Positions 1-10,299 of a stretch of DNA of 64,000 nucleotides are shown here, piece after piece. The DNA comes from Metellina segmentata. Taxonomy: Eukaryota; Arthropoda; Arachnida; Araneae; Tetragnathidae. Each line of letters opens with the position of its first letter. Positions within the stretch are counted from its first letter, which is position 1. Where the stretch lies: contig OX375883.1 of assembly GCA_947359465.1 (NCBI GenBank), forward strand, positions 20,361,828 to 20,425,827, given 5' to 3'. The notes below the pieces were generated by a model. It worked only from the letters and a program-made list of their open reading frames with translations, searched no databases and was not told the DNA's origin. A program made the translations under genes and the position numbers.

Positions 1-490
1 TAGTTAAAACACAACTAAATATCTGTTTGGGATTTAGTGCGCTCTTAATGATGTCACTCTTACGCCCATAATTAAAATATCAAATTCTTCTACTGCTTAT
101 TACTGAAAAACTAATAATGTACTGTGATGCTTTTATTGAGTTTTCATTCAATTATTTATTCATGTTTACACATTTATAATAATTTTGACATAATACTTCA
201 TACAATGCTATTTTTTTTTACTGAAAATACGTATTTATCAAGATAATTTTCCCTTTTATTAAAACAAACAGGAATAATGCAACTTGTATTTATTCATTTC
301 AGCTTCATATATTTTCCCCTTCAGAATGGATATCTGTACCAAAAAATACTCATAATTTATACCCTTTCAAAAGAGGTCATCAAATACAAATATCATTTAG
401 TAGTTCAACAATACAGCAACAACCTAAAAAGAAAAACATTTTCAAAATTCAGGAATATATTCATAAATTCAAATAAGAAAAATATTTTTT
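1..490. other. AT-rich stretch, no gene recognised
   Basis: No coding homology, repeat pair or RNA gene was recognised. The 87-codon open frame at 277-540 has no motif and low-complexity composition, so it is not called. Confidence 0.5.
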
Positions 491-800
491 CATGCAAACA
501 TCTCCATGCCATAAGACTTCGGCTTTGTTTCATTAGTTAGCCAATTACCATCTCCCATTTACACAATTCAACCAAAATCTCCATGCAACAAGGCTTTTGC
601 TTTGATTAGAGATCAGTTAAGCTAACTTACTACCTCTCATTTACATGATTTGATCAAAGCAGAAACCTTATAGGCAAGAAAAAAAATATTTCAGGCAAAC
701 ATCTCCATGTCACAAGGCTTCAGCTTTGATTCATTAGTTAGCCAATTACCATCTCCCATTTACACAATTCGACCAAAGCAGAAACCTTATAGGCAAGGTG
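491..800. repeat. Tandem triplication, about 105-bp unit
   Basis: Three adjacent diverged copies start near 491, 573 and 691. All share the core ATCTCCATG followed by a CAAGGCTT-like block, a TTAGTTAGCCAATTACC-like block and CTCCCATTTACA. The second and third copies also end in CAGAAACCTTATAGGCAAG. No reading frame is conserved between copies, so this is treated as non-coding tandem duplication. Confidence 0.75.
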
Positions 801-1636
801 TGTTATTTTCATGGAATATTTCACAAACTCAAAGAAACAATTATTACAATCATTAGTTAAGATTTAATCACTGAGCTTACATACAATAGTGTTAAATTTT
901 ACTATTTACCATGTACATCAATCAAACATATATTCTCAGAAATAGTTATATGTATGTAACACATATGCAAAACACTAGGTTGATTTTTTTTTTAGTTCAA
1001 CACAACAAACAATGCAATCTTTAAAATATTGAACATTTAAACAAGGAAATTCCTATAGAACAACATGCTCAATGAGTGCATATTTTAAGACAATCTGGTC
1101 TCAGCATTTTCCTTCATCTTTAGCATTAACATCCAAATAAGTGAGACAAAAATCTCTTCAATCAAGTAGATGACTGTTTACATTACCATTTTGAATTCAA
1201 ACAAATTTAGAGCAGTTTATCTTTATCTTGCTCTGAACATGCAAATAAGCATACTTACCTAATACTCTTTTCATACTTACCTTTTCAAAACAAAACTTTA
1301 ATAAATACTGTCAACTAGAGAAGCAGATGTACTTCATAGCATAGCAAATAGAACACTTTAGGACTTAAGAATGTAAGTAGTTATAAAGCTTCTCTTTCAA
1401 TTAGGTTTAAATTCCTTGTGGCCATGATCATTGGTTGAATTAAGCCTAATTTTTTCCATTTTACTAAAAATATATTCACATTTCTTTACCATAATATGGG
1501 CTAATTTGATCAAGAGACCAATGTAATACATTCTTCATTTCCAATAAATGGCTCAAATAACACTACTTTAATATTTTTATGCAAAAGCCTTGCAAGATAA
1601 GATGCACCAATCTAGAGATGCATGTAGATTTCTCTC
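801..1636. other. Downstream flank of the MULE gene
   Basis: AT-rich sequence downstream of the minus-strand transposase stop. It may include that gene's 3' UTR and a diverged element end. I could not find a terminal inverted repeat or target duplication here. Confidence 0.4.
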
Positions 1637-4012
1637 TTATCCTTCTGTGTGGGTTTTTCCCAAAGAAGACTTGTATATCCTTTTCTTCTTGGTAGAAGAA
1701 AGCCTTTGTTTAGATATGTTTTTGTTTAAACTGCAAATTTCTTTTTCTACAAACTTTGGCAGTAATCCACTTTGCCTGAATGCCTCTATTGTAGGTTTTA
1801 CAGGTTTAATTAAGTTTTGAACGACTTCGATCTCAGACACATTTTTAACACTGCTTGCAATGCTGTCTAGATCTTTTTTCAAGTTCTGAAAGTTGGTTGC
1901 AAAAGAGTGACATGTGGTATGCCGTAAAGTTGTTGACCTATCCTCATGTGATACTGCAGTACCTTCTGTCAAAATCATCTTGTGATGCTGCAGTAACTTC
2001 TGCCGAGGTTCCAAATCCTCCTGTGAAGGTGCATTAACTTCTGCCAAAGTTTCCAAATCCACCCCTTCAGAGTTACTTCGGCACACCAAATGTATATGCT
2101 TGCACATATTTGGCCTTATCATAGAATCATGACAAGTACAAATAAATTTGTGCAAACAAGCATTGCAATCTTCACATACCAAACTACAATTGCACTGAGA
2201 AACATTTACTTTAATTACATACATATCATCTTCCGTATTAGAAGGTACAATCCAACTGTCCTGGTACTGTATGACTAAATTTAGTGGAAGAAAAAGACTA
2301 GCATTGTGCCGAGTTCTTAATTCCATCACCTTCTTAGTAACTTTACTCTTGAAATTCATAACAAGCCTATCAAATTTCTTGTCTACAATGAAATTCACTA
2401 AGGCACTAATTGCCTTATCCAGCCTTTTATTATGCTTTTTATCTAAATATTCATACTTCAGAGTTCTATGCATCCTTTCAAGATGCATGTTTGTATTGAT
2501 ACCGCTATGTCCCCTAAAGCAATAGGCCCAGTTCTTAACATTACTGGAATAATTCTTCTCAAAATAGTGTCCAAATTCACCTAAGTCATCATCATTTTGA
2601 AAATATGCTAGTGCTTTCGGAAATAGAGACCAGAAAATGTCTTCATTTTTCTCCTCCAGAAGAGTCCTTAATACCTTGTAAACAGCAGATTTTTTCTCTG
2701 AAGACTTTATTTTCTTTAGATTATTCCTCCATGCCTTGTCAACATGCCAGGTGCAATACAACCGCATTTCAGGTGGAGAAAAGACTTTGTTCCAAGCATT
2801 ATAAAAGTTTTCTGCCATGTCAGACATAAAAACTTTAGGCTTTAAATCCCCACATCGGTTCTTAATGACCGACAGAAAACATGCAATTGTCTCATAATCT
2901 GTACGATTACTAATACAAAATGCATCTGGATATCCCTGCCTCATTTCATCTAGCACTAGGAGGGTTGTCAACTCAAAGTGGTAAGCATTGGTACCGTGGG
3001 TGCCGTCCATACAAACAATATCATGCCCACATTTTTTTATCATCTCCTCCTGTGACTTTTCCATTATAACTAGCAAAAAGTCTTCTGCTAGAAGCATGGG
3101 AAATTCTGAATCAATTAGACCTTGAGGTTTATAACTTATAAAAATGCCCTTCCTTTCCTTCATCTCTCTAACCCATGCTTCTACACTCATAGCATCATTA
3201 GGGTGTCTTATGATGTCTGAATCCAGCCTGTAACTTGTTTTAATGTTGAACAAGTCCTTTTTTGTGAGCAAATGGAATCTACTTACTGAACTTGATGGAG
3301 CAGATCGAACCTCCTTAAGGATTTCCGATAAGGGGATCTTTTGAGCAATTTTAGCTGCTAAATAATCTTTTTCTGCATCAGAGAGTCTTAAATGGCCCAA
3401 GTCAATTTCATGACCAAAATGGGTTTTAGCATAACTCAAAATGCATTTGCCTTCATTGCTAACAGTTAGTTTCATGTGAGCGGGGCAATATGCATTCAGT
3501 TTGGAACTTCCTTGAGATTTCAAGTGACGTCCACCAACACCTCTACTTTGAAAGTATCCAGATCGATTGCAGTGAAAATATGAAATAGACTCTTCTTTCA
3601 AATTTTTTCTTTCAGAAAAATGCTTGACAAACAAAGTTTTTGAATTATCTTCTTCTTTTACTTTCCAGAATAAAAATTCTTCCTTACATGCAAATTCAAT
3701 AGATTTTTCGTCAATTCTAACATTATGGCTTACAAATACATGATTGCAGAGATTTTTCACACTTTCACAAGCATGAAAACATTGAGGACAGCACACTTTC
3801 CTTATGCTTGAAGGCTGGTGGGAGTGTGTTATGTTATGAATTTTTCTTGTATGCTCCTTCAATGACCACAACTTTTCATAAGTCTTTTCACAATTAGAAC
3901 ATTTGTATTTCTTTTCTATTGTAACAACTTTATCGGGATGTTTTTGCACTATGTGCCTTTTCAAAGACGTGTTCAGTGCATATACACACTCACAATAGTT
4001 GCAACTGAGCAT
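1637..4012 (-). CDS. MULE-type transposase with C2H2 fingers and SWIM zinc motif
   Basis: A 791-codon open frame encoding a Mutator-like (MULE) transposase, which cuts and moves its own element in the nucleus. The N terminus has two C2H2 fingers (C4/C7/H20/H25 and C38/C41/H54/H59) and a third near residues 75-95. A Cys/His region at about 145-200 is followed by the DDE catalytic core: D336 in CMDGTHG, D398 in FMSDMAENF, with E512 in LERMHR as the likely third acid. A SWIM motif follows (C625, C627, C637, H639). The basic C-terminal tail fits a DNA-binding protein. The start is the first ATG of the frame, just ahead of finger one. A good splice donor on this strand at about 4094 could mark a short 5' UTR intron. 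No stop or frameshift is seen. Terminal inverted repeats were not found, so an autonomous element and a domesticated gene both remain possible. Confidence 0.85.
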   Translation of the reverse strand: MLSCNYCECVYALNTSLKRHIVQKHPDKVVTIEKKYKCSNCEKTYEKLWSLKEHTRKIHNITHSHQPSSIRKVCCPQCFHACESVKNLCNHVFVSHNVRIDEKSIEFACKEEFLFWKVKEEDNSKTLFVKHFSERKNLKEESISYFHCNRSGYFQSRGVGGRHLKSQGSSKLNAYCPAHMKLTVSNEGKCILSYAKTHFGHEIDLGHLRLSDAEKDYLAAKIAQKIPLSEILKEVRSAPSSSVSRFHLLTKKDLFNIKTSYRLDSDIIRHPNDAMSVEAWVREMKERKGIFISYKPQGLIDSEFPMLLAEDFLLVIMEKSQEEMIKKCGHDIVCMDGTHGTNAYHFELTTLLVLDEMRQGYPDAFCISNRTDYETIACFLSVIKNRCGDLKPKVFMSDMAENFYNAWNKVFSPPEMRLYCTWHVDKAWRNNLKKIKSSEKKSAVYKVLRTLLEEKNEDIFWSLFPKALAYFQNDDDLGEFGHYFEKNYSSNVKNWAYCFRGHSGINTNMHLERMHRTLKYEYLDKKHNKRLDKAISALVNFIVDKKFDRLVMNFKSKVTKKVMELRTRHNASLFLPLNLVIQYQDSWIVPSNTEDDMYVIKVNVSQCNCSLVCEDCNACLHKFICTCHDSMIRPNMCKHIHLVCRSNSEGVDLETLAEVNAPSQEDLEPRQKLLQHHKMILTEGTAVSHEDRSTTLRHTTCHSFATNFQNLKKDLDSIASSVKNVSEIEVVQNLIKPVKPTIEAFRQSGLLPKFVEKEICSLNKNISKQRLSSTKKKRIYKSSLGKTHTEG

Positions 4013-4092
4013 TTTTACACTTTGTTTTCTGTCTTTTAAATTTTAATAACCTCCAAGAGCATTTAATAATGAGTGTATTATGAAAAGAACTT

Positions 4093-5170
4093 ACCTTAGG
4101 TCCTTTTAGCATGCCATTGAGTCATCTTCCTCTAAAAGCTTAATCAATCCTACAAATAAATATTAGCTTTTAGAGATGATACAAAACAAAATGTCTACAC
4201 TAAGCAATCTTTTGGAAGCGACTTAAAATGACGAACATCACAAAGTAACGACTACATACGCGACTAAAAATCTATCATTGACCCACAACTGCAGGAAACA
4301 GAGATGTCATTTCTAAATTACTCGACATAAAGCAACCATAATAACAACTCCGGTAATGAGTAAATTTGTCCATGAATGGATTTAAAAAAAAAACTTAGGT
4401 CCTTTTACGATGTTGTTGAGTTTAAAGTCCTCTGGAAGCTTAATCAATTCTACAAATAAAAAATAGCTCTTTAGAAATGATAAAAATAAAGTGTCTAAAG
4501 TTTTTTTTTAAAACAGATTTAAGTTGAAGAACATCACAAAATAACCGATTACACATGCATCTAAAAATATCTATCCATGACCTATCATGGGCCAAACTTT
4601 AAGGGTAAGTAAAACACATATAAAGAAGCATTTTTTGTATAGCAACATGGGTCGGAAATGAAAAGTGCAGGTGGAAAAACAAGATATGCTGAGGAAATTA
4701 AAAAAAGCTCTTTACTTACATAATATTTTTAGAGCAGACGATAGAAACGTTTAGTGACGTAGCTTAAAAAAAAGATGAATTTTTGGGAAGAAAAATACTG
4801 AATAGTAGACGTTTATTTAGATTGCATTATCAAATTGTCTGCAATACAATTTTATTGAGTTTGAATGGCATTACGCGATCTGCAAACGATTCTTTGCTGT
4901 TAGAGAATTAGCTTTCTGTTAGAATCTTTGATGTTATAAACAATTCGTTGCTTTTCATTTCCTCAGCATTTCTTGTTTTTTCACCTGCCCTTTTTATTTC
5001 AGACCCCATGTTGCTATACAAAAAATGCTTCTTTATATGTATTTTACTTACCTTTAAAGTTTGGCCCATGAATTCAGGGACACCCTGTATTGGCACAAAA
5101 TAGCAAGAAATCGAGATGTAATTTTTTATAACTTGACATAAACCAGTCAGATTAACAAATCTGATAATCA
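4093..5170. repeat. Tandem duplication of ~300 bp, second copy split by a MITE
   Basis: Copy one (about 4093-4370) and copy two (about 4395-4584 plus 5090-5170) share in order a CTTAGGTCCTTTTA-like block, AAGCTTAATCAATTCTACAAATAAA-type sequence, a GAACATCACAAA block, CTAAAAATCTATC, and a GAGATGTCATTT/AACTCGACATAAA block. The second copy is interrupted between CTATCCATGACC and the GAAATCGAGATG block by the inverted-repeat element listed separately. The first copy shows the uninterrupted site. Confidence 0.7.
4585..5087. mobile_element. Mariner-like MITE with ~115-bp terminal inverted repeats
   Basis: The arms 4585-4700 and about 4960-5075 are inverted copies of each other: GGGCCAAACTTTAAGGGTAA on the left and its complement on the right. 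The right end reads GGGACACCCTG followed by TA, a common mariner-type terminus. The left end lacks about 17 terminal bases and starts at TCATGGGCC after TA. The ~250-bp centre has no transposase homology. It lies inside the second copy of a local duplication whose first copy shows the empty site. Confidence 0.75.
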
Positions 5171-5422
5171 GTGCATTTAAAATTGAATAGATTCCGAAAA
5201 GAAATTTAAATTACCTTCGTTCCATTTTCTTGTACTGTTGAGACAACCGTTTTCCATAGAACTCTAGTCCTAACCTAATGCTTTGATGTTTGTTGTTATT
5301 TGCATAGGAACTGCTATTTTCTATGCCTAAATCTTTCGAAAGAGTGATTTTATAGGCCAGCCAATCAGAAAAGACTCGGCTCATTCGGGCACACTTTACG
5401 AGTTCGATTACAGGTGGCGGGG

Positions 5423-5757
5423 AGAATTTTAGATCCTCCAAATTATTTAAAAAAAAATTCCAATTTAATTCCTTTTGAGTCTAAATTACTTTTCCTAATT
5501 TTTAATACCCTTTTTATATTTTTCCAAGCTTCCGTTGATTTTACATAAATAATCTAAGAACCACTCCTGAACTCACTACCAGCTGATATTTTCCCGCCCC
5601 TCTGCCGTCCCCTTTGCTTTAGGATGATGGTGTCGTATCCGCCCCTGGCTTAGGACCATTCTGATGTAACAAAAAGCATACATAAAACACTAACTTATAT
5701 AATTATTAACTTATATAATAAAAGAATACAATTTTCGGCTCCCACCTCTACCCACCC
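5423..5757. repeat. Dispersed repeat R2, copy 1 (same family at 57.7 kb)
   Basis: About 335 bp nearly identical to 57703-58033 in the same orientation, from TTTTAGATCCTCCAAATTAT to CTCCCACCTCTACCCACCC. The sequence before it holds GAGTTCGATTACA, similar to a tRNA B box, so a tRNA-derived SINE is possible, but the heads of the two copies do not align well. No reading frame is conserved. Confidence 0.8.
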
Positions 5758-6238
5758 ATAGCCATGGATCTGAAAAGAAAAGAAGAAAGCAGAAAAATTA
5801 TTCCTTTATTTAAGTTTTAAATTATGACTAATAAAGTAGTTTTCACTTAAAATACACAATTGATACCATTGTTCTAAGTAAAAACCAGGAAAGATGGGAC
5901 TTGGTGTTGAAAAACACATTTTTTTAATACCATAATAGAAATTCAGGCACTAAAATTGGGTTACCATACCAGAATTACTATTTTAAATATGCATAAATAA
6001 ATGCCATATTAAATATGTTTTTTTTTGCGATATGAAAAACGACCGCTCTCTCTCCACAGTAAAAATAAAGAAAACTGCTAAAACCTTTCGAAAACCGTTC
6101 CTATCAGTCAAACAGATCTGCGCCAAAACGTAGATAAATAGCCAAATGAAACACCTTTACGTCTCAGAGGTCACATGATCATACCAGCCAATCAGAGTCA
6201 ACTTGTTGGACACTTACGCTGTACACTGAGGCGCCTGT
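5758..6238. other. No gene recognised
   Basis: AT-rich sequence between repeat R2 and the hAT-like repeat block. No coding or RNA feature was recognised. Confidence 0.4.
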
Positions 6239-6707
6239 CCCAAAGAGTCGTTCAAAGAGCCGAATCAGTAGAAGAGCCGAATCCCAAAGAGTCGTTCAAA
6301 GAGCCGAATCCCAAAGAGTCGTTCAAAGAGCCGAATCTCAAAAGAATTGTTCGTACACGGTTCACTTGGTTCACGGTTCATTTCGTTCACGAACCGAATC
6401 AATTGGCTATTATTGGCGATAGGGGAGACACTCTTATGCTCAATCATATGCTTTGGCGTCCATTGTAAGTGCCTCAGAACCTGTTCAGCCACTTTTCAAT
6501 GAAAAGATTACCGCTAAACCTGAAAATGTAGTAGCCATACAATGGAAACTAGTAACCCTACAGACAAAAAAGGAAGAAAAAAGACGCACATGAGGAAAAC
6601 TAGGGAATCGATGATTCGATTCATTTTGAAAGGAGTTGTTTGACCGATTCGTTCATTTTAAAGATTCGATTCAATTGAACGAATCACTCATTTTCGTCCC
6701 ATCCCTA
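6239..6707. mobile_element. hAT-type non-autonomous element fragment with 27-bp tandem repeats
   Basis: Three copies of a 27-bp unit (AAAGAGTCGTTCAAAGAGCC core) lie at 6239-6265, 6283-6309 and 6310-6336. They are followed by GAACCGAATCAATTG and a string of ATTCGTTCA/GAATCGATTC motifs. The right edge reads TCGTCCCATCCCTA, like the complement of a hAT terminus starting TAGGGATGGGACGA. The matching left terminus was not found. The open frames on both strands here are products of the repeat and are not called. Confidence 0.45.
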
Positions 6708-6778
6708 GGTGACTGTCTGACTGCTATAGGATGCCACGGCACTCTTTTCCATGAGTTGCATATCTTTCCGGTGTTCTC

Positions 6779-6880
6779 TATGGAAGTTACAAACAGTGGT
6801 TTCACAGCAGTTCTAACTGTGACTGCTCTGAAGAATATGTGATTCAAAACTGACTGAATCTGGTTGGTTGATTGAAAAGT
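6779..6880 (+). repeat. hAT-type terminal fragment, related to 40.9-41.05 kb
   Basis: This segment matches the reverse complement of 40925-41049: GTTACAAACAG, TTCACAG, GTTCTAACTGTGACTG, then TCAAAACTGACTGAATCTG. In the other copy the outer edge reads TTAGGGATGTTACAAACAG, a hAT-like terminus; here that edge has drifted to TATGGAAGTTACAAAC. It is a non-coding fragment. Confidence 0.6.
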
Positions 6881-7262
6881 ATCTCTGCCTCTCGTAGTAA
6901 CGGAATGCTTTTTATACATGTTAGAAAATACTTTTGGAGAACACTTCGAGAAGGTGAATTAAGAGTTGAGTCAGTTGAGCCATGGCTTACAATACCAGAA
7001 AATCTAGTTCGAAACCCAGTTTTGCTTTTCTTTCAGACTGAAATAGCCATGAATGTAATCAATGCAATACCATTCGATAAACCAACAATTTAAACTCGAT
7101 TGAACACATATCTTTTCCGCCGGTGGTAATATAAAGCTCTTAATTTATTTCTCTAAACATACTTTCCCACTATAAACTAATGCAGTTAACTTAAAAGCCT
7201 CTTACTCATAGCTGGTTTTTGCAGATTAAAATAAATGGAAATTTATTTTGTAAATTAATCCC
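6881..7262. other. No gene recognised
   Basis: AT-rich sequence between the hAT-type fragment and the Tc1 fragment. No feature could be supported. Confidence 0.35.
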
Positions 7263-7439
7263 ATGGAGCGGCAGCTCAGAGCTCAACCACCACCATGTTC
7301 GAATATCTCGACTTTGCGTGACCGCTGCTTAGACATTTGGTACAACCTATTTCCAGTTGTGTACCAAGAACATGTGGCATCTATGCGCAAGCGAGTTGCA
7401 GCTGTTTTGCAGGCCAAAAGAGGCGCAACGCGTTATTGA
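7263..7439 (+). pseudogene. Tc1-like transposase C-terminal fragment
   Basis: About 58 codons from ATG at 7263 to TGA at 7437-7439. They contain DIWYNLFPVVYQ, then VASMRKRVAAVLQAKRGATR, the typical C-terminal end of Tc1-family transposases. The catalytic core is absent, so this is a remnant. Another Tc1 remnant lies on the opposite strand at 8400-8857, but the two hold different parts of the protein and need not be one insertion. Confidence 0.7.
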
Positions 7440-7825
7440 GTAGGTGGTCATACTGTTTGGTGTCTTCAGTGTTGTTCGTATGTATATGAATAAGTATCAT
7501 CATATTACCTTTGTCGCTGAAGCACTTATTGCATAAACCATTGATATGGCTTCTTTTGTATGCACGCAGTAGTGCATATATTTACTCTTGTTGTACATTT
7601 ATCAGGACTTTCTTCAATATGAACCCTATAGTGACTAATCAGATTCCATTCTTCTGTCATATGAACACGACAATGGCGTTTAGACTCATTCACCAAAAAT
7701 ATCAAATGATATCAAAGACCAAAATTCTTTCCCTCCGCTTATTTGGGGCGTTGAGCTCCAGAACAATCCCACAATCTTTTATTTTACTAGTTGAAGGCCG
7801 TTTCTTCCCCCGTTTTATTATAAAC

Positions 7826-7937
7826 CATTCACGCCAAAACGGTCGAAATGTGGTTTATCTGATATAAACCTAATGTAATGTAATAAATATCTAATATACA
7901 ACGGATAAACCACATTTGGTCCGTTCTGGCGTGAATG
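7826..7937. mobile_element. Short palindromic MITE
   Basis: Inverted arms of about 35 bp (CCATTCACGCCAAAACGG on the left, CCGTTCTGGCGTGAATGG on the right) enclose a ~40-bp AT-rich centre. The arms also share ATGTGGTTTATC and its complement. Size and structure fit a very small MITE or fold-back element. No clear target duplication is seen. Confidence 0.7.
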
Positions 7938-7984
7938 GGCTTAGGAAAATTTACAAAATTGTTACTTTCTAAGAAAGCAGGTAT

Positions 7985-8395
7985 TTTAGGAATCCAAGCT
8001 GAAATGGCGCAAATAGTCGAAATGACTGCTCTGGTGCTTCTGATGCGAAAGAGCTGGTAGAGAAATTGGAGATCCGTCCAGAGATCTTAGCTGAAACTCA
8101 CATCAGGCCAAGGAAAATAGAGAAACAATTTTCTTATAAAGGTGGGGAAATGGAATTAACCTGTTGGTGTAGGAAAGACCTCTTCCAAAGTAAACTTCAA
8201 TGTGGTTTAAAATCAAGCAATCAGAGGTTTGATCCAATACAGAAGCTTAGACTTAGTATAGACATGTTTCCCAGTATGTTTCTCAATGTTTTTGTGAGTT
8301 TAAGAATCTTACTTACCATTCCTATGTCAGTTGCAGGTGGGGAGAGGAGTTCATCCCAATTGAAAGTAATTAGAAACTACTTGAGATCATTAATA
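7985..8395 (+). pseudogene. hAT (zinc finger MYM-type 1-like) transposase remnant
   Basis: The frame carries ELVEKLEIRPEI, RPRKIEKQFSYKGGE, then jumps to SLRILLTIPMSVAGGERSSS and LKVIRNYLRS. The last blocks match the hAT dimerisation domain of the MYM-type-1-like family common in animal genomes. The middle of the protein, including the catalytic core, is missing, so this is an internally deleted copy. It ends abruptly at the junction with a Tc1 remnant on the other strand near 8400. Confidence 0.7.
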
Positions 8396-8399
8396 ACGA

Positions 8400-8857
8400 G
8401 CCCGTCAAAGTGCCATTCCGAATAAGATTGAGGTCTGTTCGTCTACCTCTACTTATTTCGTCCCATACCATCATTCCAACTTGTCTGTACTGTGATCTTT
8501 CCGATACGAACGTTGGGTTGTTTCAAGTTCCCTTTTCCCTCCATACCAGAACACGTTGGGTGTCACACTCCAGACAGAATCTGGACTCGTCAGTGAACAG
8601 CACCCACCTGACTCCAATCACGATGTTTACCAGCGAAACTTCTTTGGACCGCACGGTGTCTTGAGGTCAAAGTAATACACACCATTGGCCATGCATGTAT
8701 AGAGGACACCCTGATAAAGTCTATTTTGGACTGTTTGTCTTGACACCCTCCGTTCTGTTACCAAAGGAAACTGTCGTTGGAGATGAGTAGATTTGCGTCT
8801 TCTGTCTCGATGACCTGTTAACATTAGATATCGGTCATCCATTGCTGTGTTTAGCAC
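8400..8857 (-). pseudogene. Tc1-like transposase remnant
   Basis: Read on the minus strand, the N-terminal part has DDRYLMLTGHRDRR and VSRQTVQNRLYQ (helix-turn-helix DNA-binding region). The core follows with WVLFTDESRF, holding the first catalytic aspartate, and VGMMVWDEISRGRRT. An in-frame TGA interrupts the segment after VWREKGT, a frame change is needed between the two parts, and the rest of the core is missing. It abuts a Gypsy reverse-transcriptase fragment at about 8857 and a hAT remnant at about 8397. Confidence 0.75.
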
Positions 8858-9078
8858 GAACCATTTATTCGTGCAGCTATTTCTTCGCGAGTGTTCAATG
8901 GGTAATGCCGTCTTTTCAAGTTCTTGTTGATGCTAGATGGATCCATACACACTCTAATTTTCCCATTGCGGTTTACAACAACCATAGGTGATACTGCTGG
9001 TGTTGGGTCACTAACAGGTTTGATTATACCAATGTGTTGCATGCGTTCTAATTATACTTTCACCTTATCTCTCATTGA
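8858..9078 (-). pseudogene. Gypsy reverse-transcriptase N-terminal fragment
   Basis: Contains VPHSMRDKVKV, GIIKPV, SPMVVVNRNGKIRVCMD and the start of the finger region through YPLNTREEIAARI, typical of Gypsy polymerases before the catalytic aspartates. An in-frame stop lies between the first two blocks. The active-site box is absent because the element breaks off at 8858. Confidence 0.75.
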
Positions 9079-9105
9079 GTGAGGAACTCTTCTTGCAGGG
9101 AAAAT

Positions 9106-9530
9106 TCACAGCTTTGGATTGTCCACCAGGTCAATTTCATATTTATAATTTTTCAAACAACCTATTTCCTTTTCAGTATATTTACTCATCAAATTATCTG
9201 TTAAGCCTATGGCGTTGTGATTCTTTTCACAAGATCCATTTCTACACAAGTCTTTGCCTAATATGGGTTGCACATTTTCATCTATAATGATGAATTTCAC
9301 ACTATATGTCTTATTTTTCACCTTCAGTTTTGAAACCGCTTCTCCTAATACTTTCATTTTATGATTAGAAAATGACAATAGTGTCTTCACGCTTGAAGCT
9401 TGTATGTTCAATTCTGCTTTTTGTGCCATTGTACATGCTAACACATTGCACTGTGCTCCTGTGTCTAGTTTGAATTTTGCTTTGTATTTATTTGCAAATT
9501 CTACTGTTTCAAACTAATCAGTGGCTTTTT
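9106..9530 (-). pseudogene. Gypsy aspartic protease region
   Basis: The minus-strand frame holds the retroviral-type aspartyl protease signature LDTGAQCNVL near 9450-9480, followed by conserved strands through VKFIIIDENVQPILGKDLC. In an intact element the protease cuts the Gag-Pol polyprotein. Stops on either side separate it from gag and reverse transcriptase. Confidence 0.75.
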
Positions 9531-9681
9531 CGCTTGCAATACTACTGACTAAAAAATCAGTTGAGTTAGTGTGCTTCACATCCTCTGGAACTGGGATGCA
9601 TCTTAGTGTTTTTCCTACTGTTGCTACACGCTTGGAATTACATAATTTTGCAAAATGTCCTTCTCTATGACATGTATATCA

Positions 9682-10296
9682 TTACTTTTTAAATGCTAAA
9701 CATTCTGCTTTTTTGTGTATAGTTCCACATCGTGTGCATGGTTTAGTGTTTGTTACCTGCTTCTTGTACTTGTTTTTCTCTTGATATTTTCTATTCACAG
9801 CTTCTATTTTCAATGGTTCATCTTTAATGGAACTCATTTGGCTTCTAGCTTGTTCACTTGCTTTGCATATCTTCACTTCTTTATTCAGGGTTAGATCATC
9901 TTCGGCCAGGAGTTTCTCCCTATCAGCATCACTTCGTATGCCAATCACTATTCGGTCAGTGACTAAGCTATCATGTAGGGATTCGAATTTGCATGACTTG
10001 CTTTTGCTAAGCAAAACTGTTAAGAAATCATCAAATTTATCTGTTTCCCCTTGCACCATTTTGTTGAACATAAATCTTTCGTAAGTAATGTTCACTTTTG
10101 GTGTGAAATAGCTTTGAAATGCTTGAACCAACTTTTGGATACTGCTCTTCTGGTCATCCGAAAAAGTGTTGAAGACGCTTACAGCTTCCGTTCCAATTGC
10201 AGACATGAATAGAGCGATCTTCACATTTTCCGACTTGCTTTCCAGTCCGATAACTATGGCATACCACTCGAATTGCTGGTACCAGTCCTTCGAGAC
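9682..10296 (-). pseudogene. Gypsy gag, main part with CCHC zinc knuckle
   Basis: The frame runs from DWYQQFEWYAIVIGLESKS through a capsid-like helical region (VNITYERFMFNKMVQGE) to the zinc knuckle CTRCGTIHKKAEC (C-x2-C-x3-H-x4-C), which binds nucleic acid. The sequence up to residue KDW sits directly against the 3-bp target duplication of the nested element at 10297-10299. The gag start lies beyond that insertion at 12946-12996. Confidence 0.75.
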
Positions 10297-10299
10297 TTA

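Noticed and set aside
6265..6492. Open frames on both strands with repeated FERLFGIRL or KESFKEPNP residues
   Set aside because: They are translations of the 27-bp tandem repeat.
7511..7867. 118-codon open frame
   Set aside because: No recognisable domain, and its 3' end overlaps the palindromic MITE at 7826-7937.
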